A stretch of DNA of 64,000 nt from Eubacterium sp. MSJ-21 (GTDB taxonomy: Bacteria > Bacillota > Clostridia > Lachnospirales > Lachnospiraceae): the NCBI RefSeq assembly GCF_018918185.1, contig NZ_JAHLPZ010000001.1, positions 372,001 to 436,000 of the forward strand, given 5' to 3'. The notes under the pieces were generated by a model. That model was given only the letters and a program-made list of their open reading frames with translations. It was not told the origin of the DNA and ran no database searches. The position numbers and the translations under genes were made by a program. Of this stretch, positions 42,569-52,214 are shown piece by piece (positions within the stretch are counted from its first letter, which is position 1; the number at the start of each line of letters is the position of its first letter).

Positions 42569-45052
42569 TTACTGTATCTGTACCAGACTTGAACAATGCC
42601 GGTTTCCCTGATTATCCTCGAAGATAAACATACCATAATATTCCTCGCCCGCGATCAGATCGCCGCGTACAGGATGGAAGCCTTCTGATATTGGGAAATA
42701 GTTGTAATTGATCGTCAGGTCTGCCCAGTCGGTCTCGTTCAGGTTCGTCAAATCCTCGGTAGAGGTATATTTGTGACTGAAATATCCAAAAGCAACATTT
42801 TCATAATCGTTAATATCGATTTCGTAACGGTCAGGGAAGATCTCATTTCCTTCGGTTTGAATATAATTATCAATCGGATAGACTCCTAAGATCTGACCTT
42901 CCGGATGCTCGTCTGTGACCTCCAATACGAAGTAGGCATAGACTGCATCGTCACCCTCGATATCGTCATTGTACAGAATACTTGAGAGCAGGTAACGGGT
43001 ATAGGTATCTGTCTTTTCCTGTACGGTATACATAAGCTCGTACATCTCCAAGGTCGTGTCGTTCTGCATGTATGTAATCTGTCCGTCGAAGTCGGCAGTG
43101 AGCATGCCGGTTCCATCGTCCGTTACTGCCGAGCTTAAAGCAACCATATCGTAAAGCTCCGGATTCTCCGGATCTTTCTTGGAGATTACAAAATATGCAT
43201 TCTGTAGTGCAGCTTTCTGATCCTCCTGCAATGTGACGGAGAACGAAGCATCATCATTCAAAACCGGCACCAGGGAATCGGGATCCCATGCGACAGCGAA
43301 TGCATCGGTGTCGGTCAGCATTCCTGCAAATTTTGCAATGTAGGAAGTGTAATTTGCGGCAAAATCAAATGTCTGATACATAGGAATAAGCTGGGAGGCG
43401 TGATTCTTTGTATAGTACGGATGGTAGATGGAGACGCCGGATATCTTATCTTCATTTGCATCGGAATACACAATGAATGAATCCAATGCACCCACCAAAG
43501 CAAGCGCTTCCGGCTGAAATACAGCCTGCAGATGCTTGGCATAATCCATCAGGTCAACAACATCATAGGAGCCTTCCGCATAAGAAAAATCCGCGGCAAT
43601 TTCCTTGGAGTTTTTCCGGAAGGAGGAATACTTGGAGTAGGTTGACTCACTGAAATCTTCCCCAACCTTCGCGAAAAGGTTGTTCAAAGCAGTTTCGACT
43701 GCTTCAGTCTGACTCAGATCCATAACGGAGAGACAGATTGGACAATATGCAAACGGTATGCTGCTTATATAGTCCGTCGTCTCATCCATATAGGAATCCA
43801 CGATTGCGGTTCCGATTTCTTTTCCGGACTGCAGGGGAGCAATATCCTTCAAAAAGTCATAGTACCAGCCGGAACCGGGTTCTGATTCCTGTGATGCAAT
43901 CATGTAATTTGCATATGGTGTCAGTGTGTGTGCAGTTTCGATGTTCGCCATAAGACAGGCATCAAAACCGATAAATTCCAGTTTGTTATCATCATGGAAC
44001 GGTGAATTCGCAAATGCATCAGAAAGTTCATTCAAGGTCAGGCTGTCGTTCGTTGTCTCGTCATAGCCGTATCCGAAGAATGCACCACCACCGTGATTCC
44101 ATAGGATGACTCCATAGGTCTCAGCCGGATAATTCGTATAACCATAATTTAAGAATTCGGAAAGTGTATCCGGATTCCCCATGTTCGAAGCAGAGGATGA
44201 TTCTAACTGCTCGAGTTTTCCGCCTTTTATCAGGAAGGTTGTATTGGAATCCTCCGGGATATCGCGATCCTGCCAGTTAGAACATCCACCCGTGTAGAGA
44301 AGGACATTCATCGAAGTGTCGTCAAATCCGGAATCAAGCATCTCATCAATATCGGTCGAAGCCGCGCCGTGTTCACTTTCGAGATCAGAGCCGACCATAT
44401 AGATCATGATCGTTTTCGTTCCTGCCGCCCCCTGTGGAGGTTCTGTGGTTGCAGTCTCTGTCGTTGTGTGCGTGGTTGTCTGATCGGTTGTGATTTCCGG
44501 ATCGTCGTTGGTTAAATCCTTGACCGGACGATTGCGGACGATAAGCGTGATACCGATAGCAAGAACAACCGCAAGTCCTCCGATTCCTGCAAAGAGTGGC
44601 CATTTCTTTTTCCCTTGTTGGTTCGGAGGGGATGCCGGTGAAGTCTTGGCTTGCACCGGCTGCCCGCTGTACATCTGCTGATTATTATATGGTTGTTGAC
44701 TGTACCCCGGTTGCCCACCATATGGTTGTTGCTGGTAGTACGTCTGCTGTCCGTTATATGGTTGTTGTCCGCTGTATATCTGCTGATTATTATACGGCTG
44801 TTGCTGATTATCCCCCTGTTCACCATTGTATGACTGTTGCTGTCCGCTGTACAATTGCTGTCCGTCATACGGTTGTTGCTGGTTGTATGTCTGCTGTCCG
44901 TTGTACATCTGCTGTCCGCGAAAGGATGGCTGCTGGTATTGTATCTGCTGTCCGTTGTAGAGCGCCTGCCCACCATACGATGGATCCTGCCAGCCGCAAA
45001 CCGGACAGATGCCATATTGATTTAATGCATGTCCGCATGCTTTACAATTCAT
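42569..45052 (-). CDS. Clostripain-like (C11) cysteine protease with zinc ribbon, Q/Y/G repeats and membrane anchor
   Basis: An 827-residue protein. Residues 1-25 form a Cys4 zinc ribbon (CKAC ... CPVCGWQ). Residues 28-140 are low-complexity repeats of the type YNGQQ-Y-QQQPY. A membrane segment lies at about 152-172, so the ribbon and repeats are cytoplasmic. The outside part begins with a Thr-rich linker, then a C11 peptidase domain (TIMIYMVGSDLESEHGAAS; catalytic His in LWNHGGG, Cys in DACLMA) and a long C-terminal beta-rich region. C11 enzymes cleave after Arg or Lys. AGGAGG precedes the start. Targets unknown. Confidence 0.88.
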   Translation of the reverse strand: MNCKACGHALNQYGICPVCGWQDPSYGGQALYNGQQIQYQQPSFRGQQMYNGQQTYNQQQPYDGQQLYSGQQQSYNGEQGDNQQQPYNNQQIYSGQQPYNGQQTYYQQQPYGGQPGYSQQPYNNQQMYSGQPVQAKTSPASPPNQQGKKKWPLFAGIGGLAVVLAIGITLIVRNRPVKDLTNDDPEITTDQTTTHTTTETATTEPPQGAAGTKTIMIYMVGSDLESEHGAASTDIDEMLDSGFDDTSMNVLLYTGGCSNWQDRDIPEDSNTTFLIKGGKLEQLESSSASNMGNPDTLSEFLNYGYTNYPAETYGVILWNHGGGAFFGYGYDETTNDSLTLNELSDAFANSPFHDDNKLEFIGFDACLMANIETAHTLTPYANYMIASQESEPGSGWYYDFLKDIAPLQSGKEIGTAIVDSYMDETTDYISSIPFAYCPICLSVMDLSQTEAVETALNNLFAKVGEDFSESTYSKYSSFRKNSKEIAADFSYAEGSYDVVDLMDYAKHLQAVFQPEALALVGALDSFIVYSDANEDKISGVSIYHPYYTKNHASQLIPMYQTFDFAANYTSYIAKFAGMLTDTDAFAVAWDPDSLVPVLNDDASFSVTLQEDQKAALQNAYFVISKKDPENPELYDMVALSSAVTDDGTGMLTADFDGQITYMQNDTTLEMYELMYTVQEKTDTYTRYLLSSILYNDDIEGDDAVYAYFVLEVTDEHPEGQILGVYPIDNYIQTEGNEIFPDRYEIDINDYENVAFGYFSHKYTSTEDLTNLNETDWADLTINYNYFPISEGFHPVRGDLIAGEEYYGMFIFEDNQGNRHCSSLVQIQ
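44690..44965. repeat. Degenerate DNA tandem repeats coding the Q/Y/G tract
   Basis: Repeated GTTGTTG and TGTCCGCTGTA(T/C)A(T/A)CTGCTG units about 30-60 bp long inside the C11 protease gene. They encode the YNGQQ-type repeats. Unequal exchange here would change the length of the cytoplasmic tract. Confidence 0.75.
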
Positions 45053-45205
45053 AGGAAACCTCCTGAAATATGATAAATAAACTATAGCATAGATTCGAGA
45101 AATCGTGTAAAAAAATTTCCATTTTTAACAGATTATGCTAGAATAAATTTAATTATGGGATATGAGAAGAGATAAGTTTGAAATACATAGAAAATAGGAG
45201 GAATT

Positions 45206-46150
45206 ATGGAAGTTACAGAGGTGAAAGAAATAACGCAGAAGGTGATTACGCAGGCATCAAGGGTTGTTATCTCCGGGGAGGCAGTTGTCGAGAAGCTTCT
45301 GGTGGCGCTGCTTGCGGGCGGACATGTGCTCTTAGAAGATCGTCCGGGAAGTGGAAAGACGACACTTGCCAAGACATTTGCAAGATTGCTGGATGTAGAA
45401 CAGAAACGTGTGCAGTTTACACCGGATCTGATGCCGAGTGATATTACGGGGTTAAATGTGTATAGCCAGAAGGATGGCGAGTTTCATCTGGTGAGAGGCC
45501 CGGTATTTACAAATGTTCTGCTTGCCGATGAGATCAACCGTGCGACGCCACGGACACAGGCGAGTCTGCTCGAGGCGATGGAGGAAAAGCAGGTGACGAT
45601 CGATGGGGAGACATTGCCGCTTGCAGAACCGTTCTTCGTAATTGCGACGGAGAACCCGATCGAGACAACCGGAACCTATCCGCTTCCAGAGGCGCAGATT
45701 GATCGTTTCATGATGAAGCTTTCGATGGGACAGCTTGACACACAGGCAAAGCTGCGCGTGATGGAAACCTTCATGGGAGAACATCCACTTCTTTCGCTGA
45801 AGCCGGTTTGTACAGCAGAGCAGATTTTAAAGATGCGGGAGGCTGCAAGAACGGTAACTGTACATCCGTGTATCCGGGAATACATCGTCCGGATCGTGGA
45901 GGACATCGGCATGGATCAGGGAGTCATGACAGAGGTCAGCACGCGTGCGATGCTGGCACTTGTCCGTGCAACGCAGTGTTATGCGGCGATGCAGGGAAGA
46001 ACGTATGTGATACCGGATGACGTGAAGCTGCTTGCTCCATGTGTGCTGGCACATCGCCTTCTGACGTATGGAAGTACAAAGGATAACCATGAACGTATGC
46101 AGAAGATCATAGCGATGGTCGAAGTACCGGTGGAGGAGTGGAAACAGTGA
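45206..46150 (+). CDS. MoxR-family AAA+ ATPase
   Basis: A 314-residue AAA_3 ATPase: Walker A DRPGSGKTTLAKT, Walker B NVLLADEINRA, sensor 1 VIATENPIE, and TYPLPEAQIDRFMMK, a MoxR hallmark. These ATPases act as chaperones with DUF58 partners in envelope or cofactor-insertion functions. AGGAGG precedes the ATG. The last four bases overlap the DUF58 gene. A clostripain-like protease is encoded divergently 153 bp away. Confidence 0.93.
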   Translation: MEVTEVKEITQKVITQASRVVISGEAVVEKLLVALLAGGHVLLEDRPGSGKTTLAKTFARLLDVEQKRVQFTPDLMPSDITGLNVYSQKDGEFHLVRGPVFTNVLLADEINRATPRTQASLLEAMEEKQVTIDGETLPLAEPFFVIATENPIETTGTYPLPEAQIDRFMMKLSMGQLDTQAKLRVMETFMGEHPLLSLKPVCTAEQILKMREAARTVTVHPCIREYIVRIVEDIGMDQGVMTEVSTRAMLALVRATQCYAAMQGRTYVIPDDVKLLAPCVLAHRLLTYGSTKDNHERMQKIIAMVEVPVEEWKQ

Positions 46151-47268
46151 ATCTGATTGTTGCACTTGTGATTGCGAGTCTGGTTTATATTGTGCAGAAA
46201 CGTCTGTATGCGAAGTGGTGGAACCAGAATCTCGATGTGACAATTTCATTTGAGGATACATGTGTCAGAGAAGGGGATGCGAGTGCCCTGACAGAAGTCA
46301 TCTACAATGGGAAGTTTCTGCCTTTGCCTGTCTTTCACGTCAAATTCTCAACCAACCGTTCCTTTCAGTTTGCGGATACGGAAAATACAGTCGTGACCGA
46401 CAGCTATTATCGAAACGATGTGTTCTCTGTGCTTGGCTACCGGAAGATTACGCGACGTCTGCCATTCCAGACCGGAAAACGGGGGTTGTTTGGCATACCA
46501 AGTCTGAATATGACGGCACGTGATTTCTTTATGACGACGAATTTCGCATATAGCCGGAAAGCTGATGCGTGGCTGTATGTACTGCCGAAACGTGTGGTAT
46601 CTCCGGAGCTTTCGATGTTTTGCACGCATTTGCTGGGGGAGCTTGAGACAAGACGAAACCAGATGGAGGATCCTTATACATTCCGGGGAATCCGGGAATA
46701 CACCTATGGTGATACCTATGGGAAGATCAACTGGAAAGCAACGGCGAAAGCGTCAAAGCTTATGGTAAATATGTATGGTTATACATCTGAACAGCGTGTG
46801 CGGATTTTGCTCAATCTGGAAACCAATATCATGGTAAAGACCGAATATTTGCAGGAAATGAGTATCCGTATGGCGGGAACGATTGCGGATTATTTTCTGC
46901 AGCATAAGGTGTCGGTGGAACTTGTATCAAACGGGGTTGACTGCGTGACCGGATCCTGTGAGCGTGTGGAAGCCGGTATGTCGATAGAGCATGGAATGAC
47001 AATCGACAAATATCTGGCACGTATCCGGGAAAATGCAGGGATTGATGCGTTTATGCAGCTGGTAGATAACGAGATACAGCAGATCGAAGAGCAGGTAACG
47101 TATGTGATTATTTCTCCCTATTACAAGGAGGATCTGCTGATAAAGCTTGATTATATGCACAAAAATCACCCGGAGCTGCACATGGCAGTTCCGTATTATG
47201 ATATTCAGGAGAAGACCGGATGGCGTGGCTATATGCAGGGCGTGGAGGTGAAGTGGAATGAAATCTAA
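46147..47268 (+). CDS. DUF58 domain protein
   Basis: A 373-residue protein with one N-terminal membrane segment and a DUF58 domain (IREYTYGDTYGKINWKATAK, the family signature) and a vWA-like fold. The start at GTG 46147 is chosen: GGAGGAG lies eight bases upstream and the ATGA-type overlap (GTGA) with moxR gives translational coupling. GTG 46138 would lie inside the ribosome site. It is the usual partner of MoxR. Confidence 0.88.
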   Translation: MNLIVALVIASLVYIVQKRLYAKWWNQNLDVTISFEDTCVREGDASALTEVIYNGKFLPLPVFHVKFSTNRSFQFADTENTVVTDSYYRNDVFSVLGYRKITRRLPFQTGKRGLFGIPSLNMTARDFFMTTNFAYSRKADAWLYVLPKRVVSPELSMFCTHLLGELETRRNQMEDPYTFRGIREYTYGDTYGKINWKATAKASKLMVNMYGYTSEQRVRILLNLETNIMVKTEYLQEMSIRMAGTIADYFLQHKVSVELVSNGVDCVTGSCERVEAGMSIEHGMTIDKYLARIRENAGIDAFMQLVDNEIQQIEEQVTYVIISPYYKEDLLIKLDYMHKNHPELHMAVPYYDIQEKTGWRGYMQGVEVKWNEI

Positions 47269-48475
47269 ACTGTTACAGATCACGAAGCTTCTGCATCTGT
47301 TATATGAATGGCTTTGCTGCAGTCTGTGTTTTGCCTTCTTTGAAGTGGTGCTTTTGAAACAGGATGTGCATTACTTTCTGCTTCCAATCACGGGTGCGAT
47401 GTTTGTGTATTCATATATTCTGCGGGAGAAGGCGGGGCATTATGTATGGCTGTTTGCCGGACATGTGGTGCTGCGGCTGCCGATGTTCCTGCTTCCGGTA
47501 TCGATGGAGACGCAGTGGTTTTATTTCCTGATACCATGTTATCTTCTTGGGGCATCTGTGAAAAGCACGTGGCAAAATAAAAGAAAGCAGATGGATGAAC
47601 TTCCGTGGCCATCTTTCCTACTTTGCCTGATTGTGTATCTGGTAAGTGATTATCTGTCGGTGATAGGGTTGCATATCTATGCATATGTGACAGCGTTGTG
47701 TCTGCTTTTTCTGTATCTTGCACTTGTGTATACCGATGGCATGGAGAATTATCTGGACGCGACCAGTCATGTATCAGGAATTCCGATCCGGCAGATACTG
47801 TCTGTAAATACGATCATGGTTGGTGCGATTATTCTCTGTCTGACGCTTGGACTTGTACTTGGGGAAGTGTTTGATTTTCGCAGAGTGATTGCATTGATCG
47901 GGCAGGCGATACTGGCAGTGGTTCGTGTAATCGCGATGGTAATCGGACTTTTCTATCACTATATAAGCTTCTGGTTCCGCAGTGGAGAGGCGGAGGTGAG
48001 CGAGCATCAGGAATTTGACGATGGGGGTGTGCCGGCGGGGATTCGTTCCATTGGACAGACGCTCGAGCCGGTGTTATATGTCGGACTCATTTGCCTTGGA
48101 GTATTTATCGCATATAAGCTGCTGGTGCGGTTCGTGCGGTTCTTAATGTCCAGACGCAATCTCTCGACCGATCAGGTGGAATTGGTTGTGGTAAAAAGGA
48201 AGAAAGAGGAACAACGGACGCGTGCGGAGGAGAAGCAACGGTTTCTGTCGCGCAGGCAGCGGGCAAGGCGATGCTACAAGGACTGTATTGAGCGCTATCG
48301 TTACGACATCGCATTGGACCAGTCAAAAACCGGACGGGAAATCGAGAAGGAATTAAGTGAGCAGTCGCTGGCAGATGTGACGGAACTGACACGTTGCTAC
48401 GAGGATATCCGTTACGGAGAGACGGAGGTAGACCGGGCAATGCTGCAGAAGATGCGGCGGTTATCCAGCCGGTAG
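47258..48475 (+). CDS. Polytopic membrane protein with DUF4129-like cytoplasmic tail
   Basis: A 405-residue protein with about eight membrane segments and a highly basic cytoplasmic C-terminal domain (about residues 300-405: RRQRARRCYKDCIERY) of the kind seen at the end of transglutaminase-like membrane proteins paired with MoxR/DUF58. It overlaps the DUF58 gene by 11 bases. The transglutaminase part itself is absent; a separate secreted transglutaminase-like protein is encoded at 52589. Confidence 0.75.
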   Translation: MKSKLLQITKLLHLLYEWLCCSLCFAFFEVVLLKQDVHYFLLPITGAMFVYSYILREKAGHYVWLFAGHVVLRLPMFLLPVSMETQWFYFLIPCYLLGASVKSTWQNKRKQMDELPWPSFLLCLIVYLVSDYLSVIGLHIYAYVTALCLLFLYLALVYTDGMENYLDATSHVSGIPIRQILSVNTIMVGAIILCLTLGLVLGEVFDFRRVIALIGQAILAVVRVIAMVIGLFYHYISFWFRSGEAEVSEHQEFDDGGVPAGIRSIGQTLEPVLYVGLICLGVFIAYKLLVRFVRFLMSRRNLSTDQVELVVVKRKKEEQRTRAEEKQRFLSRRQRARRCYKDCIERYRYDIALDQSKTGREIEKELSEQSLADVTELTRCYEDIRYGETEVDRAMLQKMRRLSSR

Positions 48476-48513
48476 AACCGGACGAGTTTTGACAGAATGT
48501 GCCATAAAATGGA

Positions 48514-48542
48514 TTGAATAATCGGAGTGCTTATGCTAAAAT
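48514..48542 (+). promoter_or_regulatory. glgA promoter
   Basis: TTGAAT (48514-48519), 17 bp, TAAAAT (48537-48542), about 54 bases before the start codon. Confidence 0.65.
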
Positions 48543-48595
48543 TAAAGTAACTTTGTTACGAGACTTTTAGAGTCGGATATGGGAGGACAAAAAAC

Positions 48596-50035
48596 ATGAA
48601 GAAAGTGGCTTATATTGCATCGGAGTGCGTACCATTTATCAAGACTGGCGGACTTGCAGATGTTGTTGGTACACTGCCGAGGATATTTGATAAAAAGGAG
48701 TATGACGTGCGTGTCATCATTCCGAATTATATGTGCCTGCCGGCAAAATTCAAGGAGAAGATGCGTTACCTGACGCATTTTCATATGGATATTGGCTGGA
48801 AGCAGCAGTATGTAGGGGTTATGTATCTGGAATATGAGGGTGTTCCGGTATACTTTATTGACAATGAATATTATTTTAATGGTTTCAATATTTACAGTGA
48901 TGATATGAAATGGGATATCGAGAAGTTCTGCTATTTCAGCAAGGCAGCGCTTTCTATCCTGCCAAGTATCGGATTCCAGCCGGACATCGTGCATTGCCAT
49001 GACTGGCAGGCAGGACTGGTTCCGGTATATTTGAAGACATTGTTTGCAGACAATCCATTTTATAGCGGTATGAAGTCGATTATGACGATCCACAACCTGC
49101 AGTTCCAGGGAAGATGGGATATCAAGACCATACAGGAGTATTCTGGACTTCCGGATTATCTGTTCACACCGGATAAGCTGGAGATCGATAAGGATGCAAG
49201 TATGCTCAAGGGTGGTCTTGTTTACGCAGATAAGATCACAACGGTATCGAATACGTATGCACAGGAGATTCAGACAGCTTACTATGGCGAGGGCTTAGAC
49301 GGTCTGCTTCGCGCGAGAAACCAGAGCCTGTGGGGCATTGTAAATGGTATCGATTACAAGGATTACGACCCGGCTACAGATAAGAAGATTTATAAGAATT
49401 ACACATTGAAGAACTTTCGCAAGAACAAGGTGGCAAATAAGCTTGCGTTGCAGAAGGAACTCGGACTTCCGGAAGATAAGAACGCTTATATGATCGGTAT
49501 TATCTCCAGACTGACAGACCAGAAGGGCTTAGATCTGGTTGACCGTGTTATGAATGATATATGTACGGACGGGACACAGTTTGTTGTACTTGGTACCGGC
49601 GAACGCCGTTATGAAGATATGTTCCGTTATTATCAGGGCATCCATCCGGCAAAGGTATCTGCGAATATTTATTATTCAGACGAATTGTCGCACAAGATGT
49701 ATGCAGCGTGTGATGCGATGCTGGTTCCATCGCGCTTCGAGCCATGTGGGCTGACGCAGCTGATGGCACTTCGTTATGGCACACTGCCTATCGTAAGAGA
49801 GACGGGCGGACTTAAGGATACGGTTATTCCATACAATGAATTTGAGGGAAGCGGAACCGGATTCTCATTCGCAAACTACAACGCACATGAGTTACTGAAT
49901 ACGATCAACTACTCAAAGCAGGTATACTTCGACAAGAAGAATGCCTGGGAATGTATGCAGGAATGTGCGATGCAGCAGAACTACAGCTGGTCTAATTCCG
50001 CAGAGATCTATCAGAGACTGTACGAGCAGGTGTAA
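48596..50035 (+). CDS. glgA: Glycogen synthase (ADP-glucose type)
   Basis: A 479-residue GT5 enzyme that adds glucose from ADP-glucose to alpha-1,4-glucan. N-terminal KTGGLADVVGTLP is the ADP-glucose-binding signature; HCHDWQAGL and the C-terminal PSRFEPCGLTQLMALRYG are also present. Length matches the family. GGGAGG precedes the ATG. A single-gene unit with its own promoter and terminator. Confidence 0.96.
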   Translation: MKKVAYIASECVPFIKTGGLADVVGTLPRIFDKKEYDVRVIIPNYMCLPAKFKEKMRYLTHFHMDIGWKQQYVGVMYLEYEGVPVYFIDNEYYFNGFNIYSDDMKWDIEKFCYFSKAALSILPSIGFQPDIVHCHDWQAGLVPVYLKTLFADNPFYSGMKSIMTIHNLQFQGRWDIKTIQEYSGLPDYLFTPDKLEIDKDASMLKGGLVYADKITTVSNTYAQEIQTAYYGEGLDGLLRARNQSLWGIVNGIDYKDYDPATDKKIYKNYTLKNFRKNKVANKLALQKELGLPEDKNAYMIGIISRLTDQKGLDLVDRVMNDICTDGTQFVVLGTGERRYEDMFRYYQGIHPAKVSANIYYSDELSHKMYAACDAMLVPSRFEPCGLTQLMALRYGTLPIVRETGGLKDTVIPYNEFEGSGTGFSFANYNAHELLNTINYSKQVYFDKKNAWECMQECAMQQNYSWSNSAEIYQRLYEQV

Positions 50036-50050
50036 GAAGTAATATATAAA

Positions 50051-50088
50051 AAGAAAGCGATTTGATTTTCATCGAATCGCTTTCTTTT
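50051..50088 (+). terminator. Terminator after glgA
   Basis: AAAGAAAGCGATT...AATCGCTTTCTTT stem around GATTTTCATCG-type loop bases, then a T run. Because both sides are A/T-tracted it can also serve the minus-strand gene that ends at 50152. Confidence 0.88.
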
Positions 50089-50151
50089 TATGATGATTGT
50101 GAAACAAAAGAAAAATCAGAAACATCTATCAGGTTCTGTTTCACTTGCGCA

Positions 50152-50346
50152 TTACTTGTCCTTGCCTTTCAGAGCTTTCTCCGCGAAAGCTGCCTCGTCA
50201 ATAATCTCTTCCGGCTCAATCCCGGCCTTTAACTTCTCAATCTCATCAACCGTGAGTCCGGACATCAGTGCCACTTCATCTACCGAAATATCCACTTTCA
50301 ACATGCGCGTCGCGAGGTCATACTTCGCCTTCGTTGTCTTATTCAT
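50152..50346 (-). CDS. Small helical protein, unknown function
   Basis: A 64-residue charged protein predicted to be helical, with a helix-turn-helix-like stretch ISVDEVALMSGLTVDEIEKLK. Similar stretches are found at the C-terminus of PD-(D/E)XK-type recombination nucleases, so it may be a detached relic or an independent small regulator. A ribosome site (AAGGGAG on the minus strand) precedes the ATG. Confidence 0.6.
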   Translation of the reverse strand: MNKTTKAKYDLATRMLKVDISVDEVALMSGLTVDEIEKLKAGIEPEEIIDEAAFAEKALKGKDK

Positions 50347-50403
50347 AAGGTTTAACTCCCTTCAAAAAATATTCTATATGTTCAAATCAATGTGTGGAAG
50401 TGT

Positions 50404-50612
50404 GAGTAAATGCAAAAGTATATAAAAAGTAAATAGAGTTGTACATAATTACTGATTCTTAAGCAGACCATTGAAGCACGTCGGCACTTAATGAGTGCGT
50501 AGCACGAATTTAGTACCGTTACGTGCTGAACTGAGCGAAAGCGCGTCTGCGTAGAATTATGTAATTGTGTACAACTCATAGAAGTATATAAAACTTTTGC
50601 ATTTACGTATTC
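50404..50612 (+). ncRNA. Hairpin element copy 2: conserved core in private inverted arms
   Basis: Core 50463-50550 reads GCAGACC ... GTCTGC. Inner stem: GCACGT-CGG with CCG-TT-ACGTGC; terminal hairpin GTGC-GTA-GCAC; small hairpin with GAAA loop (GC-GAAA-GC). The outer arms are inverted copies of each other for about 60 bp (GTAAATGCAAAAGT and GAGTTGTACA are shared exactly) but are unrelated to the arms of copies 1 and 3. The right arm stops just before the argH stop codon. No promoter was identified. Confidence 0.6.
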
Positions 50613-50613
50613 A

Positions 50614-51993
50614 TTATAAATTCTTCAGATATTCTTCATTGATCGCGAGCACTTGCTTCATAGCTTCCTCCCCCGGTGCGCCAATCGTATTTCGCTTGCT
50701 GACACAAGTCTTCAGGCTGATCGCATCGTAGATGTCATCCTCGAATACCGGGCTGATTGCCTTATACTCGTCGATGGACATATCAAGCAGGGATTTATCA
50801 TGCTCGATGCAGTAGAGTACAAGCTGACCAACGATACCATGCGCATCACGGAACGGAACACCGTGATTAACCAGATAATCAGCCGCATCGGTAGCATTTG
50901 TAAATCCGTTCATGGCACTTTTCTCCATGACAGGCTTGTTTAACTTCATCGTAGAGATCATACCTGTGAACAAGGCGATACATCCTTTGACCGTGTCAAT
51001 CGCATCGAAGGTAAGCTCCTTGTCCTCCTGCATATCCTTATTATATGCAAGAGGAATACCCTTCATCGTTGTGAGAATGGACATTAGTGCGCCATATACA
51101 CGCCCGGTCTTACCACGGACAAGTTCGGCGATATCCGGATTCTTCTTCTGTGGCATGATTGAACTTCCGGTGCTGTATGCATCATCTAACTCTACAAACT
51201 GGTACTCGTTGGAGTTCCAGATGATGATCTCCTCAGAGAAACGGGACAGATGCATCATGATCGTAGAGAATGCGGAAAGCATCTCAATCACATAGTCACG
51301 GTCAGAAACTGAATCCATACTGTTTAAGGTTGGACCGGCAAAATCCAGAAGGCTGGCAGTCAGGTCACGATCCAGTGGATATGTTGTTCCAGCCAGTGCA
51401 CCTGCACCAAGCGGACAATAGTTCATACGTGTATAGATATCGGTCATACGGCTGTAATCACGTTTGAACATCTCCATATATGCACCGACATGGTGAGCAA
51501 ATGTAACAGGCTGTGCTTTCTGCAGATGTGTAAAGCCTGGCATATAGGTATCTACGTTTTCTTTCATTAAAATGTGAAGCTCTTTCATCAGTGACACGAG
51601 GAGCTTCTTGACTTCGAGAATCTCATCACGTACATACAGGCGCATATCGAGTGCCACCTGATCATTTCTCGAACGTCCAGTGTGAAGCTTCTTGCCGACA
51701 TCGCCGATTCGGTCAATCAGATTCGCTTCGACGAAGCTGTGAATATCCTCATATTTAGAAGATATCTCCAGTGTTCCATTTTCGACATCGGCAAGGATGC
51801 CGTTTAAACCATCGATAATCTGATCGCGTTCCGCATCAGTCAGGATACCGCTTGCTGCAAGCATTGTCACATGTGCGATGCTGCCGCGGATGTCCTGCTT
51901 GTAGAACTTCTGATCAAAACTAATCGAAGCATTAAAATTATATACTAACTGGTCTGTCTCCTTTGTGAAACGACCGCCCCATAACTGTGCCAT
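50614..51993 (-). CDS. argH: Argininosuccinate lyase
   Basis: A 459-residue fumarase-superfamily lyase that splits argininosuccinate into arginine and fumarate. It begins [14 protein letters not shown], contains [11 protein letters not shown] and the signature [16 protein letters not shown], and ends in the ArgH-specific region with [13 protein letters not shown]. No other arginine genes are in view. A 14-bp palindrome lies about 90 bases upstream. Confidence 0.97.
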   Translation of the reverse strand: MAQLWGGRFTKETDQLVYNFNASISFDQKFYKQDIRGSIAHVTMLAASGILTDAERDQIIDGLNGILADVENGTLEISSKYEDIHSFVEANLIDRIGDVGKKLHTGRSRNDQVALDMRLYVRDEILEVKKLLVSLMKELHILMKENVDTYMPGFTHLQKAQPVTFAHHVGAYMEMFKRDYSRMTDIYTRMNYCPLGAGALAGTTYPLDRDLTASLLDFAGPTLNSMDSVSDRDYVIEMLSAFSTIMMHLSRFSEEIIIWNSNEYQFVELDDAYSTGSSIMPQKKNPDIAELVRGKTGRVYGALMSILTTMKGIPLAYNKDMQEDKELTFDAIDTVKGCIALFTGMISTMKLNKPVMEKSAMNGFTNATDAADYLVNHGVPFRDAHGIVGQLVLYCIEHDKSLLDMSIDEYKAISPVFEDDIYDAISLKTCVSKRNTIGAPGEEAMKQVLAINEEYLKNL

Positions 51994-52083
51994 AATCTCT
52001 ACCTCGCTTTATCTTCTGTAAATAATTTGCGTTGTGCTAAGGCACATAACAAGGGATTGATTTGTGCTATATGCCAAAGATAT

Positions 52084-52097
52084 TGTAAATATTTACA
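52084..52097. promoter_or_regulatory. Palindrome upstream of argH
   Basis: TGTAAATATTTACA is a perfect 14-bp palindrome about 90 bases before argH. It is AT-rich like ArgR boxes but does not match the usual TGAAT...ATTCA form, so the binding protein is unknown. The rest of 51994-52214 shows nothing else. Confidence 0.4.
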
Positions 52098-52214
52098 GGT
52101 ATTTAATGTTTGAAATATAATATACAACAAATCCCAAGAACCGACAAGACAAACGCGAAAAAAGGTTGCGATTTATACTTAGATAATTTAATATAATATA
52201 GATATAGTAACAAG

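Noticed and set aside
44690-44965. CRISPR-like array from regularly repeated units
   Set aside because: The repeats are degenerate, in frame, and encode the Q/Y/G tract of a protease; there are no unique spacers of fixed length or cas genes.
50463-50550. Resemblance of CTGAAC-GAGCGAAAGC in the hairpin core to a hammerhead ribozyme core
   Set aside because: The order CUGANGA, stem, GAAA, stem, cleavage triplet is not met; the GAAA is simply a tetraloop closed by GC pairs.
50463-50550. Integron attC site
   Set aside because: The conserved ends are GCAGAC/GTCTGC; no RYYYAAC or GTTRRRY core boxes, and no integrase nearby.
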